Positions 47,797-59,819 of a stretch of DNA of 64,000 nt are shown in pieces. Under the pieces are notes generated by a model. That model was not told where the DNA came from, ran no database searches, and worked only from the letters and a program-made list of their open reading frames with translations. Origin of the DNA: Saxidomus purpurata (taxonomy: Eukaryota; Mollusca; Bivalvia; Venerida; Veneridae); assembly GCA_022818135.1 (NCBI GenBank), contig JAFMSR010000010.1:10292451-10356450 (forward strand). Direction: 5' to 3'. Positions within the stretch are counted from its first letter, which is position 1. Each line of letters opens with the position of its first letter. The position numbers and the translations under genes were made by a program.

Positions 47797-49815
47797 AACA
47801 GAACGAAATGACTTAACTACAGAGCATAATGACAAATGCACAGAACGAAATGATTTTACTACATAGCATAATGACATATGTACAGAACGAAATGTTATAA
47901 CTACAGAGCATAATGACATATGTACAGAACGAAATGACTTAACTACAGAACATAATGACAAATGCACAGAACGAAATGTTATAACTACATAGCATAATGA
48001 CAAATGCACAGAACGAAATGGTTTTACTACAGAGCATAATGACATATGTAAAGAACGAAATGTTATAACTACAGAGCATAATGACAAATGCACAGAACGA
48101 AATGATTTTACTACATAGCATAATGACATATGTACAGAACGAAATGTTATAACTACAGAGCATAATGACATATGTACAGAACGAAATGACTTAACTACAG
48201 AACATTATGACATATGTACAGAACGAAATGTTATAATTACAGAGCATAATGACAAATGCACAGAACGAAATGATTTTACTACAGAGCATAATGACATATG
48301 TACAGAACGAAATGTTATTACTACAGAGCATTATGACATATGTACAGAACGAAATGTTATAACTACAGAGCATAATGACAAATGCACAGAACGAAATGAT
48401 TTTACTACATAGCATAATGCCATATGTACAGAACGAAATGTTATAACTACAGAGCATAATGGCATATGTACAGAACGAAATGTTTTAACTACAGAACATA
48501 ATGACAAATGTTCAGAACGAAATGTTATAACTACAGAGCATAATGACATGAAATGACTTAACTACAGAATATAATGACATATGTACATAACGAAATGTTA
48601 TAACTACAGAGCATAATGACAAATGCACAGAACGAAATGAACGAAATGTTATAATTACAGAGCATAATGACAAATGCACAGAACGAAATGATTTTACTAC
48701 AGAGCATAATGACATATGTACAGAACGAAATGTTATAACTACAGAGCATAATGGCATATGTACAGAACGAAATGTTTTAACTACAGAACATAATGACAAA
48801 TGTTCAGAACGAAATGTTATAACTACAGAGCATAATGACAAATGCACAGAACGAAATGATTTTACTACATAGCATAATGCCATATGTACAGAACGAAATG
48901 TTATAACTACAGAGCATAATGGCATATGTACAGAACGAAATGTTTTAACTACAGAACATAATGACAAATGTTCAGAACGAAATGTTATAACTACAGAGCA
49001 TAATGACATGAAATGACTTAACTACAGAATATAATGACATATGTACATAACGAAATGTTATAACTACAGAGCATAATGACAAATGCACAGAACGAAATGA
49101 ACGAAATGTTATAATTACAGAGCATAATGAAAAATGCACAGAACGAAATGATTTTACTACATAGCGTAATGACATATGTACAGAACGAAATGTTATAACT
49201 ACAGAGCATAATGGCATATGTACAGAACGAAATGTTTTAACTACAGAACATAATGACAAATGTTCAGAACGAAATGTTATAACTACAGAGCATAATGACA
49301 TGAAATGACTTAACTACAGAATATAATGACATATGTACATAACGAAATGTTATAACTACAGAGCATAATGACAAATGCACAGAACGAAATGAACGAAATG
49401 TTATTACTACAGTGCATAATGACATATGTACAGAACGAAATGACTTAACTACAGAGCATAATGCCATATGTACAGAACGAAATGACTTAACTACAGAGCA
49501 TAATGCCATACGTACAGAACGAAATGTTATAACTACAGAGCATAATGACATATGTACAGAACGAAATGTTGTTACTACAGAACATAATGACAAATGCACA
49601 GAACGAAAAGATTTTACTACAGAGCATTATGACATATGCACAGAACGGAATGTTATAACTACAGAGCATAATGACAAATGCACAGAACGAAATGTTATAA
49701 CTACAGAGCATAATGACAAATGTACAGAACGAATTGTTGTTACTACAGAGCACAAGGACAAATGCACAGAACGAAATGACGTAACTACAGAGCATAATGG
49801 CTAATCTACAGAACG
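47797..49815. repeat. 42-bp minisatellite, ~48 units, with higher-order structure
   Basis: Unit 'cagaacgaaatg', then 'ttataactacagag', then 'cataatgacatatgta' (42 bp), with recurrent variants at a few positions. The marker at 47799, 47841 and 47883 gives the exact period. A rearranged unit ('taatgacatgaaatgactta') recurs at 48541, 49001 and 49293, so a 460-bp block was copied, and copied again with four units missing. Because 42 is a multiple of 3 and the unit lacks stops in some frames, long repetitive ORFs occur on both strands. They are not evidence of genes. Confidence 0.9.
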
Positions 49816-49974
49816 AAATGATAAATGTCATCAAAAGGCAGATATGGCGTTCCATACTCATGTATTCTTAATTTATGTTATTTACATACACGAAGCAATC
49901 TTTCGTGTTGTTTACAAATTGCAGTAGATACACAGTTGTAAAAGATGTTTCAGTAACCAATTTTAACAAAAGGG

Positions 49975-50360
49975 ACGTGGTGAGTCTATATCACTCACCT
50001 GAGTACCATTGCTCCAAAACGCAAGAGAAAAGTCAAAAGGTCATTGTCATATTTTGTTATTTGTTGGCAAAACTGTTAACACAGTTCAAATATTTCATTA
50101 ATGTAGCTTCAAAAACAAAGAGGTTTGGCAAAAGATCAAGATTTGTTCGTAAACTGTGACACAGTTTCGAATTTGACCTAGACTAACGGTTCATCAAGAC
50201 AAACCATCTGACTAATTTTCATGATGATTGGGGTAAAGTGTACCCCCTAAGGTGTTCACATTCTTACTAGTTATCAGGCTAATTGGGTATGAAATGTAGA
50301 TTCGAGAGTGTTCTGGGTCACCTAAATTTTAGCCCCTATTTATATAAATCATTTTCTTAT
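49975..50360 (+). repeat. 'gctcacct' dispersed repeat family, degenerate copy
   Basis: Contains 'tatatcactcacctgagtac' at the left and a middle 'catctgactaattttcatga' related to the copy at 42.8 kb. Ends are not sharp. Confidence 0.5.
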
Positions 50361-50589
50361 TCAGGCATCTTTATCAAATATAAAAAAATCACATGTCAAT
50401 ATTTTGGCATGTTAAAATAATAGATACTAGTACTGGTTTAAGATAATGAAAAACACTGATTCACCGATTCAAAGAGCTTTTATTGATCAGTATATCAGTA
50501 ATAATAACAAGTCTTTATTAGTCTTTAGTCATAATTATAAAAAATCGTTATAGCCTTTTTTATTTTTTGAAAAACTTCCTCAAGCTCCT

Positions 50590-51485
50590 CTCATTGAGAT
50601 ACCATACTTCTACACTATAACCAATTGTTTGTGGCAAATTTAAATTATCTACCGTTAATTAAAACAACATTTACTAGACCAGTTGCTCAAATCATGACGT
50701 CACCAAAACTTGAATATTATAGAAAATTCAAATCGGAATTTTGTCATAAGAAATATCTTGATGTTATTACAAAAAATGTATTTAGAAAACAATTATATTT
50801 CATTTTCCTTAGTTTTGTGATATCATATACTAGTAACGATTATTTCCAAAATGCATTGTTAAGGAAGACTACCAATTATGCTTGTAAATAAACTACATTA
50901 ATGTAGCCGTTTTCTACGGTGGCACAGAGGTGACATGTGTATGTTTTTATTTATCTCGTACGCACGACATACTGCGCACGACATACTATGTCGTGCGCAC
51001 GAGAGACTATGTCGTGCGCACGAGTTACTAAGTCGTGCACACGAGTTACTAAGCCGTGCGCACGAGATACTATGTCGTGCGCACGAGATAATTAAGTCAA
51101 TGTAGGGAACTGATTTGACTGACTTAGTAACTCATGCGCACGACAAAGTAACTCATGAGCACGACTTAATTATCTCGTGCGCACGACATAGTATCTCGTG
51201 CGCACATCATAGTATCTCGTGCGCACGACTTAGTAACTCGTACGTACGACTTAGTAACTCGTGCGCACGGCTTAATTATCTCGTGCGCACGACTTAGTAT
51301 GTCGTGCGCACGACTTAGTATGTCCTGCGTACGAGATAAATAAAAACATACACATGTCACCTCTGTGCCACCATAGTTTTCTATTATTACACGTGGTATT
51401 TATTTATCATGATGTCATATTGTTTGTAATGTTAATGTTCCCACTTCCGTGGGACTTATGCACTGTGTCAATAAAATCTTGAAAA
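50590..51485 (+). mobile_element. LINE 3' fragment, interrupted by a MITE
   Basis: Codes at 50695-50790 for TSPKLEYYRKFKSEFCHKKY, related to the C-terminal block of the minus-strand LINE at 19.1-19.3 kb. After the MITE (50917-51375) it ends with a LINE-like 3' end: 'tgttcccacttccgtggga', then 'ctgtgtcaataaaatcttg'. Confidence 0.6.
50917..51375. mobile_element. 459-bp palindromic MITE with exact 8-bp target duplication
   Basis: GTTTTCTA occurs at 50909-50916 and 51376-51383. Outer arms of about 55 bp are near-perfect inverted repeats (left from 'ggtggcacagaggtgacat', right ending 'atgtcacctctgtgccacc'). The inside is a series of ~20-bp direct repeats around the self-complementary word 'cgtgcgcacg', running into 'gatactatgt' or 'gttactaagt', with the direction flipping at the centre (about 51100). 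It encodes no transposase. 8-bp duplications are typical of hAT-type transposition. Confidence 0.9.
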
Positions 51486-52533
51486 ATCTATTCTCTTTCT
51501 GGTAAGTCAAGATACATGCCTGTGGCCCTATCAATGTTGGTGTATCATTGGCGCCGCCGATGACGGCGGCGGCCTATTATGGAATAGTTTTTCCGGAAGT
51601 ACATGCTAGGAGCGGTTATTAAAATGCGAAGAAAAATGGTTTTAACTGAATGCTAAAATAATACGAAATAGACATTAAAATATTGATTATACACATTTCC
51701 TTCATTAAAACGTAATTGTTTAATTGTAATGTTCCTTTTCATATCTTTTAGAAAAAATACGAAAACGTAAAACAACTTCTCCCTTATCGGTTTTGCAAAA
51801 TTATAATATCAGCTTATTTTTTACCACGTGCTTTAAAGTCAGTCTCCGTGGTGTAGTGGGTAAGCTGATGACCGCCTAATTTTACGAGTGGAGTTCAAAT
51901 CCCGGTCAAACCCAATTTTTTAAAATAATTTTTCTTCCGTTTTTTTTTTCAGCTTTAAAACCACCATGATTTTAAATGTTTTCTGCAAATATTTATAAAA
52001 TTTTTCATTCAAATCAAACTAATAATGATTGTTTATCAAAAAGCTAATTTTAGCTCATGTACAAAACTATTTTCGGCGCCCTTTGATGCTTTGTATCAAT
52101 GGTATTCTTGTTACGCTATTTAATTAATAACAAGTTTGCTAGAGAATGCTATAACTGGCTTTTGTGCGTGCAATTAAGTGCTTCAAGAGATTTCAGAGTA
52201 TCACAATTACTTAACAGTTTTCAGTTTATATTCAGCAAATCAGCAAGTACTTGCATTTCGCCACTTAACATATGAATAAGATGGATACGGCCAAACACCA
52301 AATAGTACAATTTCAAATTTGCATATATAAACATGATCAAAATGAATTTGTTCTAAGAAGCAGTAAATTTACAAGAGTTTCCGTCCTTATTTTTTTAATA
52401 GATACATTCATATTATTTTACTACATTTAGAATTGTTTTTTTTTTCTTTCTTGATTTCAACAATGATAAAAAGATGTGCATATAGGCCATGATGTATTTC
52501 CTAAAATTGGTTTCTTATATTATCTAGAGTAGA
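51486..52533. other. Unannotated; GC hairpin and tRNA-like SINE head
   Basis: A GC-rich hairpin ('gccgccgatgacggcggc', about 51553-51570) with a CCGGAAGT (ETS-like) word at 51592, in otherwise AT-rich sequence. Then a tRNA-like segment, listed next. Confidence 0.35.
51842..51910 (+). repeat. tRNA-like sequence, probably a SINE head
   Basis: A-box-like 'tggtgtagtgggtaagc' (about 51849-51865) and B-box-like 'gagttcaaatcccgg' (51891-51905). The opening 'gtctccgtggtgtagtgg' resembles tRNA-Val. The anticodon and acceptor stems do not form cleanly. Confidence 0.45.
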
Positions 52534-52728
52534 ATGGACAGCACAATAAAAAGTGATATTCTGATTCTATCCTATTACATGTACAATCAAAGCGCTGTGA
52601 GCGCTGAAGGGCTGGGGGCTATAGGTAAACTCCCCGAAAAACAACTTTTGACCTACGTGTTTCGCGCTGAACCTTACCTAAAGCGCGGGTCGAAATGTAC
52701 AGAGGACGAAATTCAATATATGACATAG
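52534..52728 (+). CDS. Small unassigned ORF, possible exon
   Basis: 64 codons, MDSTIKSDILILSYYMYNQS to EDEIQYMT, ending TAG. GC content is higher than the surroundings. An acceptor-like 'attatctag' precedes it by a few bases, so it could be a terminal exon or a decayed gene piece. No family recognised. Confidence 0.25.
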   Translation: MDSTIKSDILILSYYMYNQSAVSAEGLGAIGKLPEKQLLTYVFRAEPYLKRGSKCTEDEIQYMT

Positions 52729-53995
52729 AATGAATGATTCACAAATATATGGGTGGCAGGGAAGTTTGTTTTATTATAAAACGTACTTTAAATGAAAAAT
52801 AATCACATAGTCAACATTATAAATTGTTTAGCCAATAAAAACAAAAATAATATCAAACAGGGAATGCCACATACCAAAAACGCAGCCTCCCCAAAACGAG
52901 CCCCATAGCACCCAGAAGTGCACACACACAAAAATAATTCGATCTGCGCTTTGTACAACTTCAAGCGATATGATCTGATGATGTGGATCGAAAATTATTG
53001 TGTACCAAGGACAAGACCTTGAAACAGAAATAAACAAAGCAATACCAGCAATGAAATATAAATACAGTACTGTACAATGTGTATAACAGAGAAAACCAAA
53101 AATGATTCTGGGTTACCTTGTAGTTGTAATCGGTGAAACCGTTCACTGGGCCTTGACATGCAGCGTCCTCGATAAATGGCGGGTGATTTTGATCACGTGA
53201 GTTCCTTCTCGTGAGTGTACGTAAATTATATCTTTTTTTAGAGAAATTTATTTTTAGATAAATATATATGTAATCGTTTGTAAATAACAAAGTTGTCAAT
53301 GAAATAACATCGGAAATTTGAAAATCAAACTACAAACTCTTATATCGAGCTCCGTACATTTCCGTAAATATCCGTACATTTCCGTGATATGCATATGATT
53401 ATCTTCCGTAATTAGCTAACAGCGCATTAATTTCTAAAACAGAAAAAATGTGTAATGCAGCCCGTAAGCTATATACCTTCCTGCAATCGTTTGAAGTTGT
53501 ATGTACTCTTTTTATTTGTAATATGTTCTTATCATATGCGACATTCAAACAGAAGATTGATCTGGTCTGTCTTGCACTACTTTCGCATAGCGCATGTTTA
53601 CAGTTCTTATTCGCACATAGCACAGCCAAATTTCTTGCAGTGTTTGAAATGTGGTATACTAACTTAGGCCTAGGGGACTTTCAGTCCCCAGGCCAAAAAT
53701 TACAAATCCGTTCTTCTCTAGCAGTACCAGAAAATCGACCAGTTTCAATTTCTAAATAATGTGTAAATATATATCAGTCAAATTAAAGCGATCACAATGG
53801 TTGATGGGTGGGTGTTCAGTAGAACGATTGTGTCGCCCTCGTACACTTTGTCAGAATAACCAATAATTTGTTATTCTTTAGTGATTTAACAGCTTCTAAG
53901 ATTTCCTTTTCAGGACTGGTCAAAAAGTTGTACACATCTTGATGTTGGTATATCTTGACCAGATCTAATGAAATGCGTAGCCAAAACAGCTTCTG
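52729..53995. other. Unannotated stretch with weak coding hints
   Basis: Minus strand: a segment 53200-53120 has an ATG (MSRPSERFHRLQLQ) running to a donor-like CAAG|GTAACC, which may be a first exon but is unsupported. Plus strand 53448-53759 holds a 103-codon ORF with no recognisable motif. A repeated 'ccgtacatttccgt' lies at 53352-53382. Confidence 0.3.
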
Positions 53996-54240
53996 ATGAT
54001 ACTTTTAGAATACAGTACACAAAATAATATCCAGGTGCCGGGCCCTATGCCTAAAACACTGTTATCCCAAGTACTTACAGTAATAACTGACAGAAAGGTT
54101 TGCTTTAAGGATCTAGTGAGCTATCGCAAAACTCTTGAAACGTTCCATCTTGAAGTTATGTTTAGAAGAATGTATACTTAGTATCTTAAATCTCCAAACG
54201 AACGATCCAAGCAAATATGGTGGTACAAGAATATGTCATT
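53996..54240 (+). pseudogene. Decayed coding fragment, possibly transposon-associated
   Basis: LSQVLTVITDRKVCFKDLVS and ETFHLEVMFRRMYT, stop, then YLKSPNERSKQIWWYKN. The layout loosely recalls an uncharacterised invertebrate protein family with a [T/S]..LE.[F/Y]HS....K...KR block. The resemblance is weak and from memory. Confidence 0.2.
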
Positions 54241-55031
54241 GATATGCCTATACATGTACAATAATAATGATAATACAATAAATTTTATTTTGAGTTGGCA
54301 AGAGATACAAAAAAATCAACATAAGCTCCCCAGGAGCTTTTACAACCAACTATCAACAAATGTAAACCGGTAAAACAGTACGTACTGTAGCTGCAAAGTA
54401 AATAAGATATGGATAAATAAAAATTGAATTATTTACTTAACCTGCAAGCAAAATTTAATTTCAGATAATAAATACTATGTGATGTCTGCTGATCTTGACT
54501 AGAAACCTAAAAACTGCCATAAGATAAACAAAGTAATATACTGAAAGTACAAAATAACACAAACTGTGCAACTTGTGATTTGAAATTAACTGAGCAGCAG
54601 CTATCACATATGATGAGGTAAAACATAGAATAGCACATAAAACAAAATAATTTGACAGGCAAAAATAAAAAAAAAATAAAAATAAAAAAGCAAACTAGAT
54701 CAGACTGTCTGCGTGCAAACTGAAGATATAGAAAGCAAAATAGCACAGGCAGAAAAAAACTGAAAGACACAAAGGCAATAAATAATTTGTATATATTTAC
54801 TACCATCAATTATTGAACAAAGCCAAGGCTAACACAAATGGCATATTGAATTTACGTCGCTTTGATTAATTTTGCTATAGTGGACTGCAAATAGAATCAA
54901 TGTTCCAGTGAGATATTTCATTCTCGCAGGTAAGCGAGGAGCTACTTTGAGTAGGATGGACTTTTCCATGTTTATTTTTTTTTTCTTATTTCATGATTTT
55001 AAGGATGAGAAAATAGATACAATTGATTCAA

Positions 55032-55220
55032 TTATTTCCCTCCAGTAGCCGATATCCTTGCTTCTGGCTTCCGTTTTACAATCTGTGGTACACAGTTTAT
55101 TTCGTATATAGAATTCAGTATATTCCAGGTTGTACCAAGCTTTGTAAAAGCTTCTTCACGTAAGTTGACCAACAACATGATTTCACTGAATTGACCGAAG
55201 CTTGACGGGTGAAAATATGT
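55032..55220 (-). CDS. Unassigned 62-codon open segment without start codon
   Basis: The minus-strand frame reads HPSSFGQFSEIMLLVNLREE, then AFTKLGTTWNILNSIYEI, and ends KPEARISATGGK before TAA at 55034-55032. The composition is protein-like. It may be a fragment of another element or a captured exon within the LINE 3' region. Confidence 0.25.
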   Translation of the reverse strand, partial: TYFHPSSFGQFSEIMLLVNLREEAFTKLGTTWNILNSIYEINCVPQIVKRKPEARISATGGK

Positions 55221-55596
55221 TTAGTTTAAACATATTTATTCAGTATACATGTACATTGTATGTGTACTACAAACATAAATACAGGTGTAACAATATGAAC
55301 ACTGAAAGAGATTGAAACGAAAGACTATGTCTTATGGAGTTCCTCTTTCTAAGGAAAAAATGGCAGAATAAAATGTAACCATGACGGGACACATTTAAGT
55401 TGATATTTACTGAAATCAAAATGAATTATCACTAAAATAATTTTAGCAAGAAATCGATCAAATAATGTAGAGAATAGAGCATTTTAAGTAAGAATAACAA
55501 AAACAAACAAAAGGTCTGTATTTGTTAGAGTCATGTTCTTAGAAGAAAGAAGAAAGGTCCAGAATTAATTTCATACTTGTGTTTCATGTGTCTGTA

Positions 55597-56266
55597 TTAA
55601 AATCTACTACTGGCTAGAATATAATCATGGACAGCATGAAACTGCTTGATATTGGTATTACAATGTATAATATTTTGTTTCATCACCATTAAGAAGAGTT
55701 TTAAGTGTAATTTAACAAAGTGCTGATGCTTGAATGATAAGAATTCACATTCGAGAAAGTAATGTTTGTTGTCCTCTAACTGACCACAACGACAGACAGG
55801 TGACTCAACAATGTCATTTAAAAAAAAAAGGTGATTCAAGGAATAACATAGTGTGTAAGATTTATGGCCGTCGACGCCCATAATAGAACCATACAGGTAC
55901 CTCAGGTCTGTTGGTGTCAAGGGAAGTTTAAAAGTGGCAAGTGTTGGTTATGATTTTATCTCCTGTGAAAGGTCGTTCCATTCACGAAAGACTAACGGAA
56001 GGAATAAAGGAGTTGTAGTACAAAGAAGTTCTTGTTTGGGTGGTCAATAAATTACCAGAGTTACGTAAATTGTATATTGTGGGCTGTCCGACGTTTTGCG
56101 GCACATTTGAAGAGAGGAATGATGGGACAATATAATTGATCAAGCATGATCAATGGCTTCTGTTCTGGCCTATTTCGTTTTCTCGTTAAGACAATTGATT
56201 CAGACTTTGCAGGATTAAAAGATACTAACCAACTAACGGCTCATTCAGAAATCTTAACAATATCAG
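55597..56266 (-). pseudogene. LINE C-terminal region (minus strand)
   Basis: SWLVSFNPAKSESIVLTRKR (after the RT catalytic box), then parts of the thumb in shifting frames (NVGQPTIYNLRNSGN-like, YYNSFIPSV, EWNDL), then PLTPTDLRYLYGSIMGVDGH. The tail SPVCRCGQLEDNKHYFLECE has a Cys/His motif common in CR1/Jockey-type LINEs. Confidence 0.6.
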
Positions 56267-56945
56267 ATTGAAGTGTGCGATGAGCAGAGTCAGGAGTGTT
56301 TACTATCATGTAGAGACTTGTGTCTACAAACAGGCTTCCTCAAACATAACAAAACAAAACATGAAAATATCAAATCACTCTCTTACAAAACATTGGTTAG
56401 ACCACAATTGGAGTATGCATCATCTGTATGGTCGACACACACCCAGGTTAATATTCACAAGCTGCAGATGGTCCAGCGACGCACAATCAGATAGGTAAGA
56501 AATGATTATTCCAGATATACCAGTGTGACAGACCCTCGGCTGGAGCACCCTTGAGAACAGAAGTCAAGCCTCCGAATGGGTTATGTTTTACGAAATATAC
56601 CACAATCTTGTGGCAATCTCCCTGTCCAGTTACCTAGCTAGAAGTCCCAAACAGGTTAACAAGACATATGTATCCTCTTAGTCTCCGCCAAATCCATCAT
56701 GCGGCAAACATGGACTTCTTTAAGGACTCTTGTTTTCCTATCACAGTCCTGTGGAATAGATTACCCACGCATATTGCGATCCTGCCTGATCTTGAATTAT
56801 TCGAGCAGGTAGTGACCCAAGTCAATTTTTTATCGTACAATAGTTGTTTTTAAACATTTTATTCTTTTACTATTTCAACAGGTTTAACAATCTTGATTCT
56901 CTCAACTGTAAGAACTATTTTGCAGTTGTTTTTTTTTTTCTTTTA
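56267..56945 (+). pseudogene. Plus-strand LINE C-terminal fragment nested in the minus-strand LINE
   Basis: Gives SLSYKTLVRPQLEYASSVWS, HTQVNIHKLQMVQRRTIR, MYPLSLRQIHHAANMDFFKD and FPITVLWNRLPTHIAILPDL, the usual C-terminal order of CR1-group LINEs. The minus-strand LINE coding sequence resumes on both sides, so this piece inserted later. Confidence 0.65.
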
Positions 56946-57290
56946 TTAACACCCGGCGTGCACCCTGCCAATACTACTCGTGAGAGGTGTGAGGCAGTAT
57001 GCGAGATAGAGAGTGTCATCGGCAAACAGATTAATATTAGAGTCAATGTTTTGAACGATGTCATTTATGTAGACAAGAAACAGAAGAGGACCCAGGACCC
57101 AGTATAGATCCCTGTGGAACACCTGCCGAAACCAAGGTCCAATCAGAAGTCGCGTGTGGGAGTGTGTTTCCACAAACTGTTGTCAGATCCACTACTGGCA
57201 TATATATGTTAAATAATTTCAACGCATTTGCGGTTCCAATAAGTTCTGTTAAAATATATATTGCTAGATCTTCAATTTTCACTGGCACAG
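56946..57290 (-). pseudogene. LINE reverse transcriptase fragment with FADD (minus strand)
   Basis: TLVSAGVPQGSILGP, a frameshift, then VLGPLLFLVYINDIVQNID and NINLFADDTLYL. RT motif B' (GVPQGS) and the catalytic FADD are intact. Confidence 0.7.
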
Positions 57291-57300
57291 ATACTGTTCC

Positions 57301-58472
57301 AGTTCCTACAGTTATAATTTCAATTCCACAAGTTTAGACTCAATAACGAAAACCGTGTGTATTGCCATTTCTTTCTGTTAAATAATATGCCTGTGGATCT
57401 TTTGTGACAAACTCCTGACAGCTCAGCTCTCAAATCACTGCACTTATAAAATAGGTGGACTAGTACCATGTGATGATGGAAAATGTCACATGACGCAGGA
57501 ATACTCTGCTGGCTAGAGTCCTACAAATGTACACTTTTCAAACACATTTTGTGATAACTCTGACAATTTTTGTACCAAGCAATCAAAGTTTTACCAGTAG
57601 AAAGTTAGGTTCTTCTCCGAAACGAAAAGCTAACTTGTTAACTCATAAGACTAAATCAATCACATTTTTGAGGCCCAGCTGTGGGGTTACCAAATTGCTA
57701 TATTTCATTGACCAACTGTACCATGTGTCCGGATAGGTAGTTTAAATGGCTTTGTTTAATTGTGACGTTAGCTTTGAATCTATGTTAACTGTATCAATCG
57801 TTCGACACATTAATGAAATATCATGATAAAGGTTTAACTTGCGAAATTTTTTTGCTGGGCCTCACAGAAATATTGCGTATGTTCAGTCTGTCACTTTCCA
57901 CTTTTCCCCTGACCATGTAAGCATGCTTTCAGTGACTGACAAGAGAAATGGTGAGATTTCTGGTTAAATAGTAACATTAAAATGTTGGTGTTGCACTTTG
58001 TTGGTTGTAATCAAGTTTCTGTTTGATCAACACTATATGATTGTAAATATTAACAATATATTAACGCGTTTTAACAAGTGTCCGGTTTAATGGGCGTCCG
58101 GGTTTGGTGGTCTCCAACCAGTATAACCGTTTTAAAGACGACGGCATGTAAACAATTATTTCAAAATCACTATTTTGAATTAACTTTTTGTATTTGACCT
58201 TTTGACAGACTACTGTAAGGGGAAGTAACCGCTGCGGGGAGTGCTTTTGTAAGCCTAATTGTTGATTCTCTGCATGACTCCGCGAAAGAAAAATAGTTCT
58301 TCTTCCCTGTTCTGTGTCAAAACAGTTCTGCATTAAGAGCAAATAATTTGATTATATATGCGTTTCAGATTGCTTTTTATTGATTCAGTGATTTTTTTAC
58401 GAAGTTGTTTTTAAAAAAGACATAAATTAATATGCCTTTAATTTCTTGTGTTAAAAAGTATATCTACGCGGT
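57301..58472. other. Upstream region of RPS26
   Basis: No gene recognised. It contains the presumed RPS26 promoter, but no TATA box stands out. A pyrimidine-rich start site is seen at about 58473. Confidence 0.4.
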
Positions 58473-58502
58473 CTTTTCCGGTGTGCTCGGCTCACGAGAA
58501 TG
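58473..58502 (+). CDS. RPS26: RPS26 (40S ribosomal protein eS26) exon 1, probable
   Basis: 'cttttccggtgtgctcgg' (58473 on) has the C-plus-pyrimidine start typical of ribosomal-protein (5' TOP) mRNAs. It ends in ATG at 58500-58502, followed by GTGTGTTT, a possible donor. Exon 2 needs only an ATG in front of it to restore the eS26 start (M-T-S-K-R-R-N-N). In vertebrate RPS26 the first exon likewise ends at or just after the ATG. The coding contribution is therefore only 58500-58502. The donor is weak, and the ~4.1-kb intron is inferred. Confidence 0.45.
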
Positions 58503-59819
58503 GTGTGTTTAACAAATTGATATTTGTTTTTCTCATATATTGATCATTTACTGAATAAAGTACTTAATATTTATGCAGTTTAGTTGACAAGACCTAAGGT
58601 TGTTTTAAATCAGTAACAGTGGTCGCCGTTCGTTTATGATATGAAGTAAATGAACACGATTTTTAGGAACCACGTGTCTGTACAAAATATTTTTTAGACG
58701 AAACGCTTGTATACATGTTTCAAAATATCGTATGACTTTATTTTAGGCTGCTGCAAACACAGCATTTGTTGCTTTGTTTGCTACATTGTTCTTTCTAGAT
58801 TAACGATGAATTAGCAGTAGAATTTTGTTGTTGATTTTGCTGAAGTAACCTTGTTTCCGGACGAACATCATACGGACAAAAACATTAATTTTTATTCTTT
58901 AAGAAAGGCAAGTTTAATCGACAATTACGCCCTTCAAACAAAGTTCATTTGTTTAATTACATTTATTGCAATTTCATGTATGTAGTTTTCATATCCAGGC
59001 AGGGCCTTGTCAGTTGGATTCTGGTTTGTTTGAAGGATATAAAATATTTAATAAATGACCTGCACTTTTGGAAGCTTCCAGGTCAACTCGTACATTAGTA
59101 ACCTCGTACCTGAATTGGTCAACTTGTACGGTTAAAAAAGTCAACTCGTACCTTTTGTTTCGAAACTGATATTTCAGGTGAAAGTCGGTTATTGTCAATT
59201 GTCAGTAAGCTGCTTTTAGCATAAAACATGCATATGTTAAGTTGAAAAAATAAAATTTATGATTGAAATGTTACAAAAGTTATGTTTTTTTAACTTTCTC
59301 TGTTGCGTGCAAGAAAATAAATATCTTGGCTAGGGTATTTTCATTCGAAAAATGTAACTAGTCTTCTCAAATTCAGTTAACTGTTACTGTCGCTTGATCT
59401 GAAATTCCATTGCTTTGATAAATAAATTCACACAGAAAATTAAAGTTTGTACATAAATCGATACAAAAATAAAACAGGAAGCAAATTAACTTATTTTATG
59501 AGCGTGTCTACAAACCTAATTTTGATGTTCGAGGGCCTATTGTATTTTAAAAAACCTAAGTTGAACTTTGAAAATAATACAATTTTCGAAAGTCCCGTTA
59601 TTAATTATTGTAGAAATCCTAGAAACGAATGATTATGTAGGGTACAAGTTGATTTTTTTTCAAAATGTTCTCTTCATTTCTTCCATTTTCTGATACAATT
59701 TTGCAAAATAAGAGCAAAATAAAGTTTTTCAATGCAACTATTTGATGATGATTGATAAAAAAAATACTAATTACTATTATCTCGAAGATATTGCATAAAA
59801 AAGTTTAAAAGATTTTGTC

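Larger units (their letters stand above)
54262..57300 (-). mobile_element. Minus-strand LINE (CR1/Jockey-like), broken
   Basis: Read from 57300 downward: RT with GVPQGSILGP and LFLVYINDI and FADD (57290-56946), then SFNPAKSES and the C-terminal region (56266-55597), then non-coding sequence to a 3' end 'actcaaaataaaatttattg' near 54270. A plus-strand LINE piece sits in the gap 56267-56945. Confidence 0.65.

Noticed and set aside
47797..49815. Long ORFs (over 100 codons) on both strands, or a CRISPR array
   Set aside because: The 42-bp unit is contiguous with no distinct spacers, so it is not CRISPR. ORFs arise because 42 is divisible by 3. No start context or conserved domain.
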